DNA of 5,561 bases. Source: an uncultured Pseudomonadota bacterium (GTDB lineage Bacteria > Myxococcota_A > UBA796 > UBA9615). The notes under the pieces were generated by a model, which was not told the DNA's origin, did not search any database, and worked only from the letters and a program-made list of their open reading frames with translations. The first letter of the stretch is position 1. Each line of letters begins with the position of its first letter. The position numbers were made by a program, and so were the translations under genes. The DNA lies in NCBI GenBank assembly GCA_937907595.1, contig CALCXL010000736.1:1-5561 (forward strand), written 5' to 3'. Below are positions 1 through 5,561 of this stretch, in pieces.

Positions 1-1239
1 CAGGTGCTCCAGGTCGCCGCAGACATGTCCGATGGATACCTCGTGGACAAGGGGGGACAGGTCCGCGCAGGCACGCAGGCGGTGGCCGCCGCGTCGTGGC
101 TGGCACGGGCCCAGGAACTCCTCGGCACCCCGGTCGCCTTCCGCCTGCGCCGCGTCTCCCACGGCAACGAGGACGTCGCCCGGGACAACGAGGTGCGCGA
201 CGACCTCACCGTGCGCCGCTTCAACCCCGGCCCCGACGCCCCCACCGCGCTGAGCCCCGCCGCCGGCGACTCCGTCTCCCCCGACGAGCTCCTCCTGGTC
301 GGCAGCGCCTTCAGCGACCCCGACGGCGACGCCCTGCAGGCCAGCCAGTGGCAGGTGGCCGCCGACTGCGGCTCCTTCGACACCCCCCTGGTCGACCTGT
401 GGAAGCAGGACCGCAACGAGTACGGCGGGGTCGATCTGGCCAGCGGCGACGAGCTCAGCGACGCCCTGGTGCCGAGCCTGAGCGGCGACAGCGCCTTCTG
501 CTGGCGACTGCGCTACCGCGATGCCGGCCTGTCCTGGAGCGACTGGTCCGAAGGCGTCGCCTTCACCACGATCCCCAGCCGCTGGACGGACAACCTCCTG
601 CGCAACCCCGGCGCCGAGGACGGCGTGGACTCCTGGGTCGGCGGCCCCATCGAGTCCCTGGCCGACGGCGAATGCGACGGCGTGGCCCCCCGCAGCGGCC
701 AGCGCTACTTCGCGGTGGGCGGCATGTGCGAGGAGATCGTGGCGCAGGCGGAGGCCACCCAATCGGTCTCCCTGGTGCTGTGGACGGGGCAGGTCGACGG
801 CGGCGAGGCCACGGCCCGTTTGCGCGGCTGGCTGCGATCCTGGGCGGGCGACGACACGCCGGCGCTGGGCATGCGCTTCCTGGACGCCGACGGCGTGGAG
901 CTGGGCGAGCTGGCGCCCGTCGACGGCACGCAGAGCGAGTGGACCCTGGTGGACGAGCAGCTTGCCGTGCCCGTGGGCACCCGACGCATCGAGGTGCGTC
1001 TGCTGGCCACGCACGCCTCCGGCGACGACAACGACTGCTACTTCGACGACCTCGAGCTCAAGCTGTGGTTCGACGCGCCCCAGGAGGGGGACGACGACGA
1101 CGCGACCGGGGACGACGACGACGCGGTCGATCCCGATGTCACCGACGGCTGCGCCTCCTGCTCGGGGGGGAACGCCGCGCTGCTGCTTCCCCTGTTCCTG
1201 GTGGGCTGGCGGCGGCGGGGCCGGGTCGCTCTCAGCTGA
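1..1239 (+). CDS. Secreted modular beta-sandwich protein with MYXO-CTERM-like C-terminal sorting tail (5' end missing)
   Basis: The frame is open at the left edge, so the true start lies outside; the GTG at position 4 has no room for a ribosome site and is probably internal. Residues below count from that GTG. Residues 1-75 end in a pattern (DNEVRDDLTVRR) like the last strands of a jelly-roll domain. Residues about 76-190 look like an FN3/Ig-type domain with a DPDGDAL calcium-type loop near 105-111. Residues about 194-355 form a second carbohydrate-binding-like sandwich, opening with NLLRNPGAEDG and closing with CYFDDLELKL. An Asp-rich linker follows (GDDDDATGDDDD, 362-373), then GCASC (382-386), a short hydrophobic run (390-401) and RRR (403-405) near the end. 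That order matches MYXO-CTERM tails, which myxosortases are thought to cleave for surface anchoring. Codons mostly end in C. Ligand and role are unknown; surface location is inferred from the tail. Confidence 0.85.
   Translation, partial: QVLQVAADMSDGYLVDKGGQVRAGTQAVAAASWLARAQELLGTPVAFRLRRVSHGNEDVARDNEVRDDLTVRRFNPGPDAPTALSPAAGDSVSPDELLLVGSAFSDPDGDALQASQWQVAADCGSFDTPLVDLWKQDRNEYGGVDLASGDELSDALVPSLSGDSAFCWRLRYRDAGLSWSDWSEGVAFTTIPSRWTDNLLRNPGAEDGVDSWVGGPIESLADGECDGVAPRSGQRYFAVGGMCEEIVAQAEATQSVSLVLWTGQVDGGEATARLRGWLRSWAGDDTPALGMRFLDADGVELGELAPVDGTQSEWTLVDEQLAVPVGTRRIEVRLLATHASGDDNDCYFDDLELKLWFDAPQEGDDDDATGDDDDAVDPDVTDGCASCSGGNAALLLPLFLVGWRRRGRVALS
1087..1125 (+). repeat. Two exact 18-nt repeats encoding the poly-Asp linker
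   Basis: GGGGACGACGACGACGCG occurs at 1087-1104 and again at 1108-1125, separated by ACC, giving a 21-nt period. It encodes GDDDDA-T-GDDDDA just before the sorting tail. The period is a multiple of three, so copy-number change would alter linker length without breaking the frame. Confidence 0.9.
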
Positions 1240-1365
1240 TCGGGCGGGGACGAGCATCGGCCCAGGACGCGAACGCGGAGGGGCGGGGGGAGCGGATTTC
1301 GGGCGGCGTGGTCTGGACGGCCAGGGGCCAGGACGCGGTGGGGCGGAAGCGCGGGATCGGTCGGG

Positions 1366-1391
1366 GGGAGGAGCTCGGGGGCTCCGGTCCC
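1366..1391 (+). terminator. Imperfect GC-rich hairpin, possible terminator
   Basis: GGGA-GGAGC (1366-1374), loop TCGGGG, then GCTCC (1381-1385), a GG bulge and TCCC (1388-1391), giving 9 pairs with one 2-nt bulge. It lies about 127 nt after the surface-protein stop and has no T-run behind it, so a terminator role is weakly supported. Such hairpins also arise by chance in DNA this GC-rich. Confidence 0.2.
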
Positions 1392-1394
1392 ATC

Positions 1395-1426
1395 GCGAAG
1401 GGGCGAGAGGGCGAAGAGGCGAAGAA
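1395..1426. repeat. Four degenerate 8-nt purine-rich tandem units
   Basis: GCGAAGGG, GCGAGAGG, GCGAAGAG and GCGAAGAA follow one another without gaps at 1395-1402, 1403-1410, 1411-1418 and 1419-1426. All fit GCGARRRR. An 8-nt period does not preserve a reading frame, which supports the view that this stretch is non-coding. Confidence 0.7.
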
Positions 1427-1540
1427 GGGCGCTTCGGCGACGGTTGACGGCCCGGCGGTTGTGCGCGCCCTCGGCCTCCGACGACCCCGAGCGCCGAGGA
1501 TTCGCGCGCCCGCTCACCGGGACTGTGGTCAGCTGCAACC

Positions 1541-3448
1541 GTGATGGCCGCGTTCATGAGCTGTGGGAGCCCGGAGGGGATCGGGGGTGCTCGACCGGAG
1601 CTGAGGGAATCCGGATCATGCGACCCATCCACCGCAGAGTCGGGCGAGGTCGGGGCGAGAGGCGCCGGTGCGAACCAGCACCAGGTCAAGCTCGGCGGGG
1701 CACCGGCGGAGCGCAAGGCAGCGCGGGGCGAGCCGGACTTCGAGGAGGCCCAGGAGGACGGGGACCACGCGCGACGCCGGGCACTTCGCGCTGGCCTGCG
1801 ACCGCCGGAGCACAAACCCCGTCATCAGCCCGACGGGCACCGTGGCGAGCTTCTCGATCTGGCCCTCCCGATCTTGCCGTGGCTTGCGCTCCTGGGGCTG
1901 CTGGCCGGCTGCGTCGAGCCCCCGCCGACCGAGCCCCCGGTCCTCGAGCCCTACGGCCGCTGGTCCGAGGTGCTGCCGACCGGGTGCAGCGACCCGCTCG
2001 ACGGCTTCGACCGCTTCACCGAGCAGTCCGAGGCGCGCGGCATCACGCCCGACCCAGACATCGCCGCGCTGGGCCCGCCCGGGAGCGCGACGGGGGTATC
2101 GGTGCTGGCGGTGGATGGCGACAACGACGGGGACGTCGACCTGTTCTTCCCGGATCCGAACGGGCTGCCGCAGACGTTTGAGAACGACGGAACGGGCCAC
2201 TATTCGCAGGTGGTCCAGGAGCCGACGGAGGGCTTTGGGGCGGCGCCCATCGGGGGAATGATCGCGCTGGCGGACGTGGACGGGGACCGGCTGCCGGACC
2301 TGGTGGGGGGGACTGGCGGCATCCTGGTGTTCGCACGCAACCTCGGCGGGCTGCGCTTCGACGCGCTGCGGCGGTTCTACACCGACGACACCCCAGGCCA
2401 GGCGGTGTCGGTCAGCCTGGCGATGGGGGACGTGGATGGGGATGGGGACCTCGATCTGGCCGTGCCCCGCAACCACCCGGTGGGGGGGGACCCGCAGACG
2501 GGGTCAACGGACCAGGTGTTCCTGCGGGAGGGGGATGGCTGGACCTTGGACCAGGAGCTGATGCCGGCCGACGAGCCGGGGCTCGCGCTGGTGACGGCGT
2601 GGACCGACTACGACCGCGACGGCGACCGGGACCTGTTGATCCTCAGCGACCTGGGCGACAGCGGACGCCCGCCGACGGCGCTCTACGAGAACCAGGGCGG
2701 GGGCTTGAGCAACGTCGCGCCGGCGCTGGGAGCGGACCTGGCGGTGTCGGGCATGGGGGTGGACGCATCGGACCTCAACGGGGACGGGCGGCTGGACTAC
2801 TGCCTGTCGGACGTGGGGCCACTGAAGTGCTTGCTGAGCGTCGAGGGCGGGTTCGTCGAAGGGGCGCAGGGGCTGGGGCTGACGTCGCCGGCGGTGGACG
2901 GGGTGTGGTCGGGCTGGAGCCTGGATCTGGTGGACCTGGACAACGATGGCTTCGAGGACGTGGTGGTGGCGGCGGCGCCTCCCTCGAACGTGCAGAGGGA
3001 GCTCGACGTGCAGCCCGACGGGTGGTTCCGCGGCGGCGCGAATGGCTTCGTCGAAGTGGGGACGCAGTTGGGGTTGGCGAGCGAGGACTACCACTGGGGG
3101 GTGGCGTCAGCGGACCTGGACGGGGATGGCTTCGCGGAGGTCGTGATGTTCGGCGACACGGTGCAGGCGTGGTGGAACACGTGCGGCGCGGGGGCGTGGC
3201 TGGAGGTTCAGGCGGTGGGGGACGAGGCGAACTCGATGGCGCTGGGGGCGATGGTCGAGGTGCAGACGGGAGAGACCGTGCGGGTGCGGGAGGTGCACGG
3301 GCTGCGCTCGCAGGGGCAGACGCCATGGCTGCGCTTCGGGCTGGGGGATGTGGACGTCGTGGACCGGATCACGGTGACGTGGCCTGACGGGAGCACGTCG
3401 GAGGTCGGCGGGGTGGAGACGCGGCGGCGGGTGGTGATCGCGCGGTAG
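1541..3448 (+). CDS. FG-GAP/VCBS seven-repeat beta-propeller with ASPIC/UnbV domain (CRTAC1-type), putative lipoprotein; start uncertain
   Basis: Seven calcium-loop motifs of the DxDxDGxxD type begin at 2114, 2273, 2429, 2606, 2771, 2933 and 3113, spaced 156-180 nt, as expected for a seven-bladed FG-GAP/VCBS propeller. The last, DLDGDGFAE, ends in Glu rather than Asp. From about 3197 to the stop lies an ASPIC/UnbV domain: GAMVEVQTG, a REVHG...SQ segment, RFGLGD and ITVTWPDGS. This arrangement is typical of CRTAC1-family proteins, usually extracellular and of unclear function. A hydrophobic stretch ends in LLAGC (Cys codon 1910-1912) followed by a Pro-rich VEPPPTEPP linker, which looks like a lipoprotein signal; Val at +2 suggests no inner-membrane retention. 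The start is unresolved. ATGs at 1541, 1544 and 1556 would bury the lipobox about 120 residues in and lack a Shine-Dalgarno site. TTG at 1874 or CTG at 1859 would give a short signal peptide without basic residues. I report the maximal frame from 1541, but the biological start is probably near 1859-1874. From about 2090 codons mostly end in G, unlike the C-ending neighbours. Confidence 0.85.
   Translation: MMAAFMSCGSPEGIGGARPELRESGSCDPSTAESGEVGARGAGANQHQVKLGGAPAERKAARGEPDFEEAQEDGDHARRRALRAGLRPPEHKPRHQPDGHRGELLDLALPILPWLALLGLLAGCVEPPPTEPPVLEPYGRWSEVLPTGCSDPLDGFDRFTEQSEARGITPDPDIAALGPPGSATGVSVLAVDGDNDGDVDLFFPDPNGLPQTFENDGTGHYSQVVQEPTEGFGAAPIGGMIALADVDGDRLPDLVGGTGGILVFARNLGGLRFDALRRFYTDDTPGQAVSVSLAMGDVDGDGDLDLAVPRNHPVGGDPQTGSTDQVFLREGDGWTLDQELMPADEPGLALVTAWTDYDRDGDRDLLILSDLGDSGRPPTALYENQGGGLSNVAPALGADLAVSGMGVDASDLNGDGRLDYCLSDVGPLKCLLSVEGGFVEGAQGLGLTSPAVDGVWSGWSLDLVDLDNDGFEDVVVAAAPPSNVQRELDVQPDGWFRGGANGFVEVGTQLGLASEDYHWGVASADLDGDGFAEVVMFGDTVQAWWNTCGAGAWLEVQAVGDEANSMALGAMVEVQTGETVRVREVHGLRSQGQTPWLRFGLGDVDVVDRITVTWPDGSTSEVGGVETRRRVVIAR
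1859..1912 (+). other. Lipoprotein signal peptide with lipobox LAGC
   Basis: The segment reads LALPILPWLALLGLLAGC in the FG-GAP gene frame. Lipobox L-A-G-C is at 1901-1912, with the acylated Cys predicted at codon 1910-1912. It is hydrophobic throughout but lacks the usual Lys/Arg n-region if translation begins at CTG 1859 or TTG 1874. A GAG-containing GGCGAG at 1844-1849 lies 9 nt before the CTG and could be a weak ribosome site. Confidence 0.6.
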
Positions 3449-3469
3449 GGGCGCGGCGCGGCTGATCCC

Positions 3470-3484
3470 GACACCGGGGGTGTC
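3470..3484. other. Short perfect hairpin after the FG-GAP gene
   Basis: GACACC (3470-3475), loop GGG, then GGTGTC (3479-3484) form a 6-bp perfect stem 22 nt after the stop at 3448. There is no T-run. It may help end transcription or protect the 3' end, but the stem is short. Confidence 0.3.
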
Positions 3485-3527
3485 CCAAAGTCTGTGCAAT
3501 CGCCTTCTTCGCCTGAGCGCGGCCCCA

Positions 3528-3556
3528 AGGGGGTCTCGTCCCACGAGCAGCCCCCT
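3528..3556. terminator. Strong hairpin between convergent genes, candidate bidirectional terminator
   Basis: On the plus strand AGGGGG (3528-3533) pairs with CCCCCT (3551-3556). Inside it CTCGT (3535-3539) pairs with ACGAG (3543-3547) around a CCC loop, with a small internal loop (T versus CAG). That gives 11 pairs, mostly G-C. It lies 79 nt past the FG-GAP stop and 45 nt past the dehydrogenase stop on the opposite strand, where a shared terminator is expected. Neither side carries a T-run, so it is not a classical intrinsic terminator. Confidence 0.45.
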
Positions 3557-3560
3557 GCAG

Positions 3561-3589
3561 CGGAGCCGATCAAGCCCCCGGAGCCGATC
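3561..3589. repeat. 11-bp direct repeat in the convergent gap
   Basis: CGGAGCCGATC occurs at 3561-3571 and 3579-3589, separated by AAGCCCC, giving an 18-nt period. It lies just beyond the dehydrogenase 3' end. No function is apparent. Confidence 0.6.
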
Positions 3590-3601
3590 GACCGAACCCC
3601 C

Positions 3602-5119
3602 TCAGCCGAAGCTGATCCCCTGCGCCAACGGCAGCGACGTCGAGTGGTTGATGGTGCAGGTCTGGCGGCGCATGTAGGCCTTCCAGGCGTCCGAACCCGA
3701 CTCGCGGCCCCCGCCCGTGTCCTTCTCCCCGCCGAAGGCCCCGCCGATCTCCGCCCCGCTGGTCCCGATGTTGACGTTGGCGATGCCGCAGTCGCTGCCC
3801 GCGTGGCCCAGGAAGGCCTCGGCCCGGCGCAGGTTGTTGGTGAAGACCGCGGAGCTCAGGCCCTGGTCGGCGTCGTTCTGGTCGGCGATGGCGTCCTCGA
3901 AGGCGTCGAAGGGCGTCATGTAGAGGATGGGCGCGAAGGTCTCGTGGTGGGAGATCGGCAGCCGCTGCTCGGACCAGATGATCGTGGGCTCCACGTAGAA
4001 GCCCTTCTGCTCGGTCAGGGCCTTGCCCCCCGTCACGATCTCGCCGCCCTGCTCCACGGCCTTCTCGATGGCGGCGTGGTAGCTGCCGATGGCGTCCTCG
4101 TCGATGAGCGGGCCCATGAGCGTGCCGTCGGCCAGGGGATCGCCGATGACCACCGTGCGGTAGGCCGCCGCCACGCGATCGCGCAGCTCCAGGGCGATGG
4201 AGCGGTGCGCCATCACCCGCCGCGTCGACGTGCAGCGCTGCCCCGCCGTGCCCACGGCCCCGAAGACGATCGCCCGCATCGCCAGCTCCAGATCGGCCGA
4301 CTCCTCCACGATGATCGCGTTGTTGCCGCCCAACTCCAGCAGCGAGCGGCCCAGGCGCTGGGCGACGACCGTGCCCACGTGGCGCCCCATGCGGCAGCTG
4401 CCGGTGGCGCTGATCAGGGGCAGGCGCTTGTCCCGGATCATCGTCTCGCCCACGGCGGCGTCGGTGCCGATCACCATCGACATCACGCCGGGGTGCCCCG
4501 CCTCGTTGAACACCTTGTCCACGATCTTCTGCATGGCGATGGCGCACAGCGGCGCCTTCAGCGACGGCTTCCAGATCATCGTGTCGCCGCAGACGGCGGC
4601 CAGGGCGGCGTTCCAGGCCCAGACGGCCATCGGGAAGTTGAAGGCGCTGATGATGCCGACCACGCCCAGGGGGTGGTACTGCTCGTACATGCGGTGGCCG
4701 GGCCGCTCGCTGTGCATGGTGTTGCCGTAGAGCTGCCGGGACAGGCCCACCGCGAAGTCGCAGATGTCGATGGCCTCCTGCACCTCGCCCTCGCCCTCGG
4801 CCCGGATCTTCCCCATCTCCAGGGCGATCAGCGCGCCCAACTCGCCCTTGTGGCGGCGGAACTCCTCGCCCAGGCAGCGGATGACCTCGCCGCGCTGGGG
4901 GGCCGGCACCACGCGCCAGGCCCTGAAGGCCTCCACCGCCTCCACCACCACGCGCTCGTAGTCCGCGACACTCGCCAGCTTGACCTGGCCGATGACGCTG
5001 CCGTCGATGGGCGTGTGCACGTCCAGGGTCTCACCGGACGTGGTGCGCAGCCACTGGCCGTTGTACGCGCCCTCCTGGGCGCCCGTGATGCCGAGGGTCT
5101 TGAGGAAGTCGTGGGCCAT
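3602..5119 (-). CDS. amaB: ALDH7-family alpha-aminoadipic semialdehyde / L-piperideine-6-carboxylate dehydrogenase
   Basis: This 505-residue protein closely resembles ALDH7A1 (antiquitin) along its length. The family oxidises alpha-aminoadipic semialdehyde, in equilibrium with piperideine-6-carboxylate, to alpha-aminoadipate with NAD+ in cytoplasmic lysine catabolism. ALDH catalytic residues are present: Asn161 (AFNFP), Lys184 (IWKPS), general base Glu262 (LELGGNN), nucleophile Cys296 (TAGQRCT) and Glu393 (ETFAPILY). Substrate residues known from ALDH7A1 also align at a constant offset of six: Glu115 (GEVQE) for Glu121, Arg295 for Arg301, Gly455-Ala456 (TSGAEIGG) for Gly461-Ala462. Family signatures EKDTGGGRESGSDAWK and the C-terminal LPLAQGI tail are intact, so the gene looks complete and functional. 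The usual TGST of the cofactor region reads TGSC (Cys242). The ATG at 5119 is preceded by GGAGAG at 7 nt. Seventy bases separate it from the gene upstream on the same strand; co-transcription is possible but no functional link is evident. The symbol follows Pseudomonas usage (pcd elsewhere). Confidence 0.95.
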   Translation of the reverse strand: MAHDFLKTLGITGAQEGAYNGQWLRTTSGETLDVHTPIDGSVIGQVKLASVADYERVVVEAVEAFRAWRVVPAPQRGEVIRCLGEEFRRHKGELGALIALEMGKIRAEGEGEVQEAIDICDFAVGLSRQLYGNTMHSERPGHRMYEQYHPLGVVGIISAFNFPMAVWAWNAALAAVCGDTMIWKPSLKAPLCAIAMQKIVDKVFNEAGHPGVMSMVIGTDAAVGETMIRDKRLPLISATGSCRMGRHVGTVVAQRLGRSLLELGGNNAIIVEESADLELAMRAIVFGAVGTAGQRCTSTRRVMAHRSIALELRDRVAAAYRTVVIGDPLADGTLMGPLIDEDAIGSYHAAIEKAVEQGGEIVTGGKALTEQKGFYVEPTIIWSEQRLPISHHETFAPILYMTPFDAFEDAIADQNDADQGLSSAVFTNNLRRAEAFLGHAGSDCGIANVNIGTSGAEIGGAFGGEKDTGGGRESGSDAWKAYMRRQTCTINHSTSLPLAQGISFG

Positions 5120-5126
5120 GGCGTCG

Positions 5127-5132
5127 CTCTCC
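5127..5132 (-). promoter_or_regulatory. Ribosome binding site of the ALDH7 gene
   Basis: On the minus strand GGAGAG lies 7 nt before the ATG at 5119-5117. It supports that start, which also gives the expected length and N-terminus for the family. No clear promoter is seen in the 70-nt gap 5120-5189. Confidence 0.75.
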
Positions 5133-5189
5133 GGTGGGGGGCCGCGGGTCTACCACGATCAGGCCGGGGGGCGCATCGGGGGTGGGGGC

Positions 5190-5561
5190 TCAGCGCACGG
5201 CGGCGTCCTCCGGGCGGGCCTCGCTGCCGTAGGAAGCCCGGTCGCCGTCGGGGTCGACCGCCGTGATCCACCACTTGAGGTGCCCGGCGGAGGAGGAGGG
5301 AAAAACGACCACAGCGGCGACGTCGGCGCCTTCGCCCTCCAGTTCGACGACCTGCTCGTCCCCGCGGGCGTCCCGCACGTGCAGGGTCGCGCGGCAACCT
5401 CGGGGGCAGCGGGTGCGGGCCAGGAAGCGCACCCGGATGCGGTCGCCCGGGCCGCGCACGCGCTCGTAGTCGGCGGAGACGATGGCGAGGGCCGGGGCGG
5501 CGGCGGGGGGCGAGGGCGAGGGCGAGGGCGAGGGCGAGGGCGAGGGCGAGGGCGAGGGCGA
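5190..5561 (-). CDS. C-terminal part of a probable exported protein with Ser-Pro linker and Ig-like domain (5' end missing)
   Basis: The frame is open at the right edge; the visible 123 residues end at TGA (5192-5190). Residues 1-18 are a pure Ser-Pro repeat, followed by a PAAAPA stretch. From about 24 to 115 alternating hydrophobic residues suggest a beta-sandwich: ALAIVSADY, RIRVRFLAR, ATLHVRD, VAAVVVF, then HLKWWITAVDPDGD (94-107). The last segment, aromatic residues followed by an A-V-D-x-x-G turn, is common at the end of Ig/FN3-like domains in extracytoplasmic proteins. Cys52 and Cys56 (CPRGC) could form a disulfide. The GTG at 5459 is in frame but has coding sequence before it and no clear ribosome site, so it is likely internal. 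The N-terminal part may carry a catalytic or membrane domain that cannot be seen. Function is not recognised; export is inferred. Confidence 0.7.
   Translation of the reverse strand, partial: SPSPSPSPSPSPSPSPSPPAAAPALAIVSADYERVRGPGDRIRVRFLARTRCPRGCRATLHVRDARGDEQVVELEGEGADVAAVVVFPSSSAGHLKWWITAVDPDGDRASYGSEARPEDAAVR
5511..5561. repeat. Hexamer tandem repeat (CGAGGG)n running off the window
   Basis: Eight and a half perfect CGAGGG copies fill 5511-5561 and continue past the edge. On the minus strand, in frame with the partial gene, they read TCG-CCC, that is Ser-Pro. The unit is two codons, so slippage changes linker length without a frameshift. Confidence 0.95.

Larger units (their letters stand above)
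1240..1858. other. Long region with no convincing gene
   Basis: These ~620 bases lie between the stop of the surface protein and the lipobox-encoding part of the next gene. Several frames stay open because stops are rare in GC-rich DNA, but the translations are Arg/Pro/Gly/Ala-rich without recognisable domains. From 1541 the frame joined to the next gene is open, yet its codons there often end in A or T (tgt, gct, cga, gaa, gga, tca, cca), unlike either neighbour. Visible structure: CCAGGACGCG at 1262-1271 and 1328-1337, an imperfect hairpin at 1366-1391, an 8-nt tandem repeat at 1395-1426, and a small perfect hairpin at 1667-1682 (GGTGC, 6-nt loop, GCACC). A TTGACG at 1444-1449 has no -10 partner. 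I see no tRNA, RNase P, tmRNA or SRP RNA signature. It could be regulatory/UTR sequence or decayed coding DNA. Confidence 0.5.

Noticed and set aside
1444..1449. TTGACG as a -35 box for the FG-GAP gene
   Set aside because: No A/T-rich -10 element occurs at the required distance; the sequence there is GC-rich.
1038..1538. 166-codon minus-strand frame in the gap
   Set aside because: Arg/Pro/Ser-rich low-complexity translation that begins antisense to the surface protein's Asp linker; no motif or start signal.
96..1544. 482-codon plus-strand frame overlapping the surface protein
   Set aside because: Its Arg/Pro/Gly-rich translation is an out-of-frame shadow of the 1-1239 gene.
1667..1682. GGTTC-containing hairpin on the minus strand, reminiscent of a tRNA T-arm
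   Set aside because: The loop and stem do not match T-arm geometry, and no acceptor, D or anticodon arm can be found around it.
1678..1720. Weak resemblance to the SRP RNA core (CCAGGTCA followed by purine-rich sequence)
   Set aside because: The conserved GGAAGGAAGCAGC-type core is absent and no long flanking stem is seen.
1616..2476. 286-codon minus-strand frame over the FG-GAP gene and the gap
   Set aside because: It is antisense to the propeller repeats, with no domain or ribosome site. Only its start portion covers the unexplained gap, and nothing recognisable is seen there.
3494..5266. 590-codon open frame on the plus strand
   Set aside because: It runs antisense to the ALDH7 gene, is His/Arg/Gly/Ala-rich with no domain, and exists because stops are rare in GC-rich DNA. 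The ALDH7 gene on the other strand is unmistakable.
5511..5561. Hexamer array as a CRISPR or origin iteron
   Set aside because: A 6-nt unit without spacers is a simple-sequence coding repeat, not a CRISPR array or iteron set.

Overview
The window is very GC-rich DNA, probably from a Myxococcota/deltaproteobacterial-type genome. Two things point there: a secreted protein ending in a MYXO-CTERM-like tail (Asp-rich linker, Cys pair, short hydrophobic stretch, Arg cluster), and a nearby putative lipoprotein of the FG-GAP/CRTAC1 type. Taxonomy is inferred from protein style; no rRNA or tRNA gene is visible.

Layout. The left third (1-1239, plus strand) is the 3' part of a modular surface protein: the end of one probable beta-sandwich, an FN3/Ig-like domain, a second jelly-roll-like beta-sandwich, a poly-Asp linker encoded by an exact 18-nt repeat, and the sorting tail. 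About 600 bases follow without convincing coding character (1240-1858), holding an imperfect hairpin and a short purine-rich 8-nt tandem repeat. Next comes a plus-strand FG-GAP/VCBS protein (frame open 1541-3448) with seven calcium-loop motifs at regular spacing, a C-terminal ASPIC/UnbV domain and a lipobox-like signal; its translation start is unresolved. The convergent gap 3449-3601 holds two hairpins, one a good bidirectional terminator candidate, and an 11-bp direct repeat.

The right part is on the minus strand. An intact ALDH7-family dehydrogenase (alpha-aminoadipic semialdehyde / L-piperideine-6-carboxylate dehydrogenase, lysine catabolism) occupies 5119-3602. Seventy bases upstream lies the 3' end of another probably exported protein (5561-5190), whose visible N-terminal part is a Ser-Pro linker made by a GC-rich hexamer tandem repeat running off the window.

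How the genes relate. The three probable exported proteins look like independent cell-envelope components. The dehydrogenase is a cytoplasmic metabolic enzyme with no visible functional link to them. I see no mobile element, CRISPR array, RNA gene or toxin/defence cassette, and no convincing new multi-gene system. The most useful open questions are the start of the FG-GAP gene, the unexplained region before it, and the repeat-encoded linkers.
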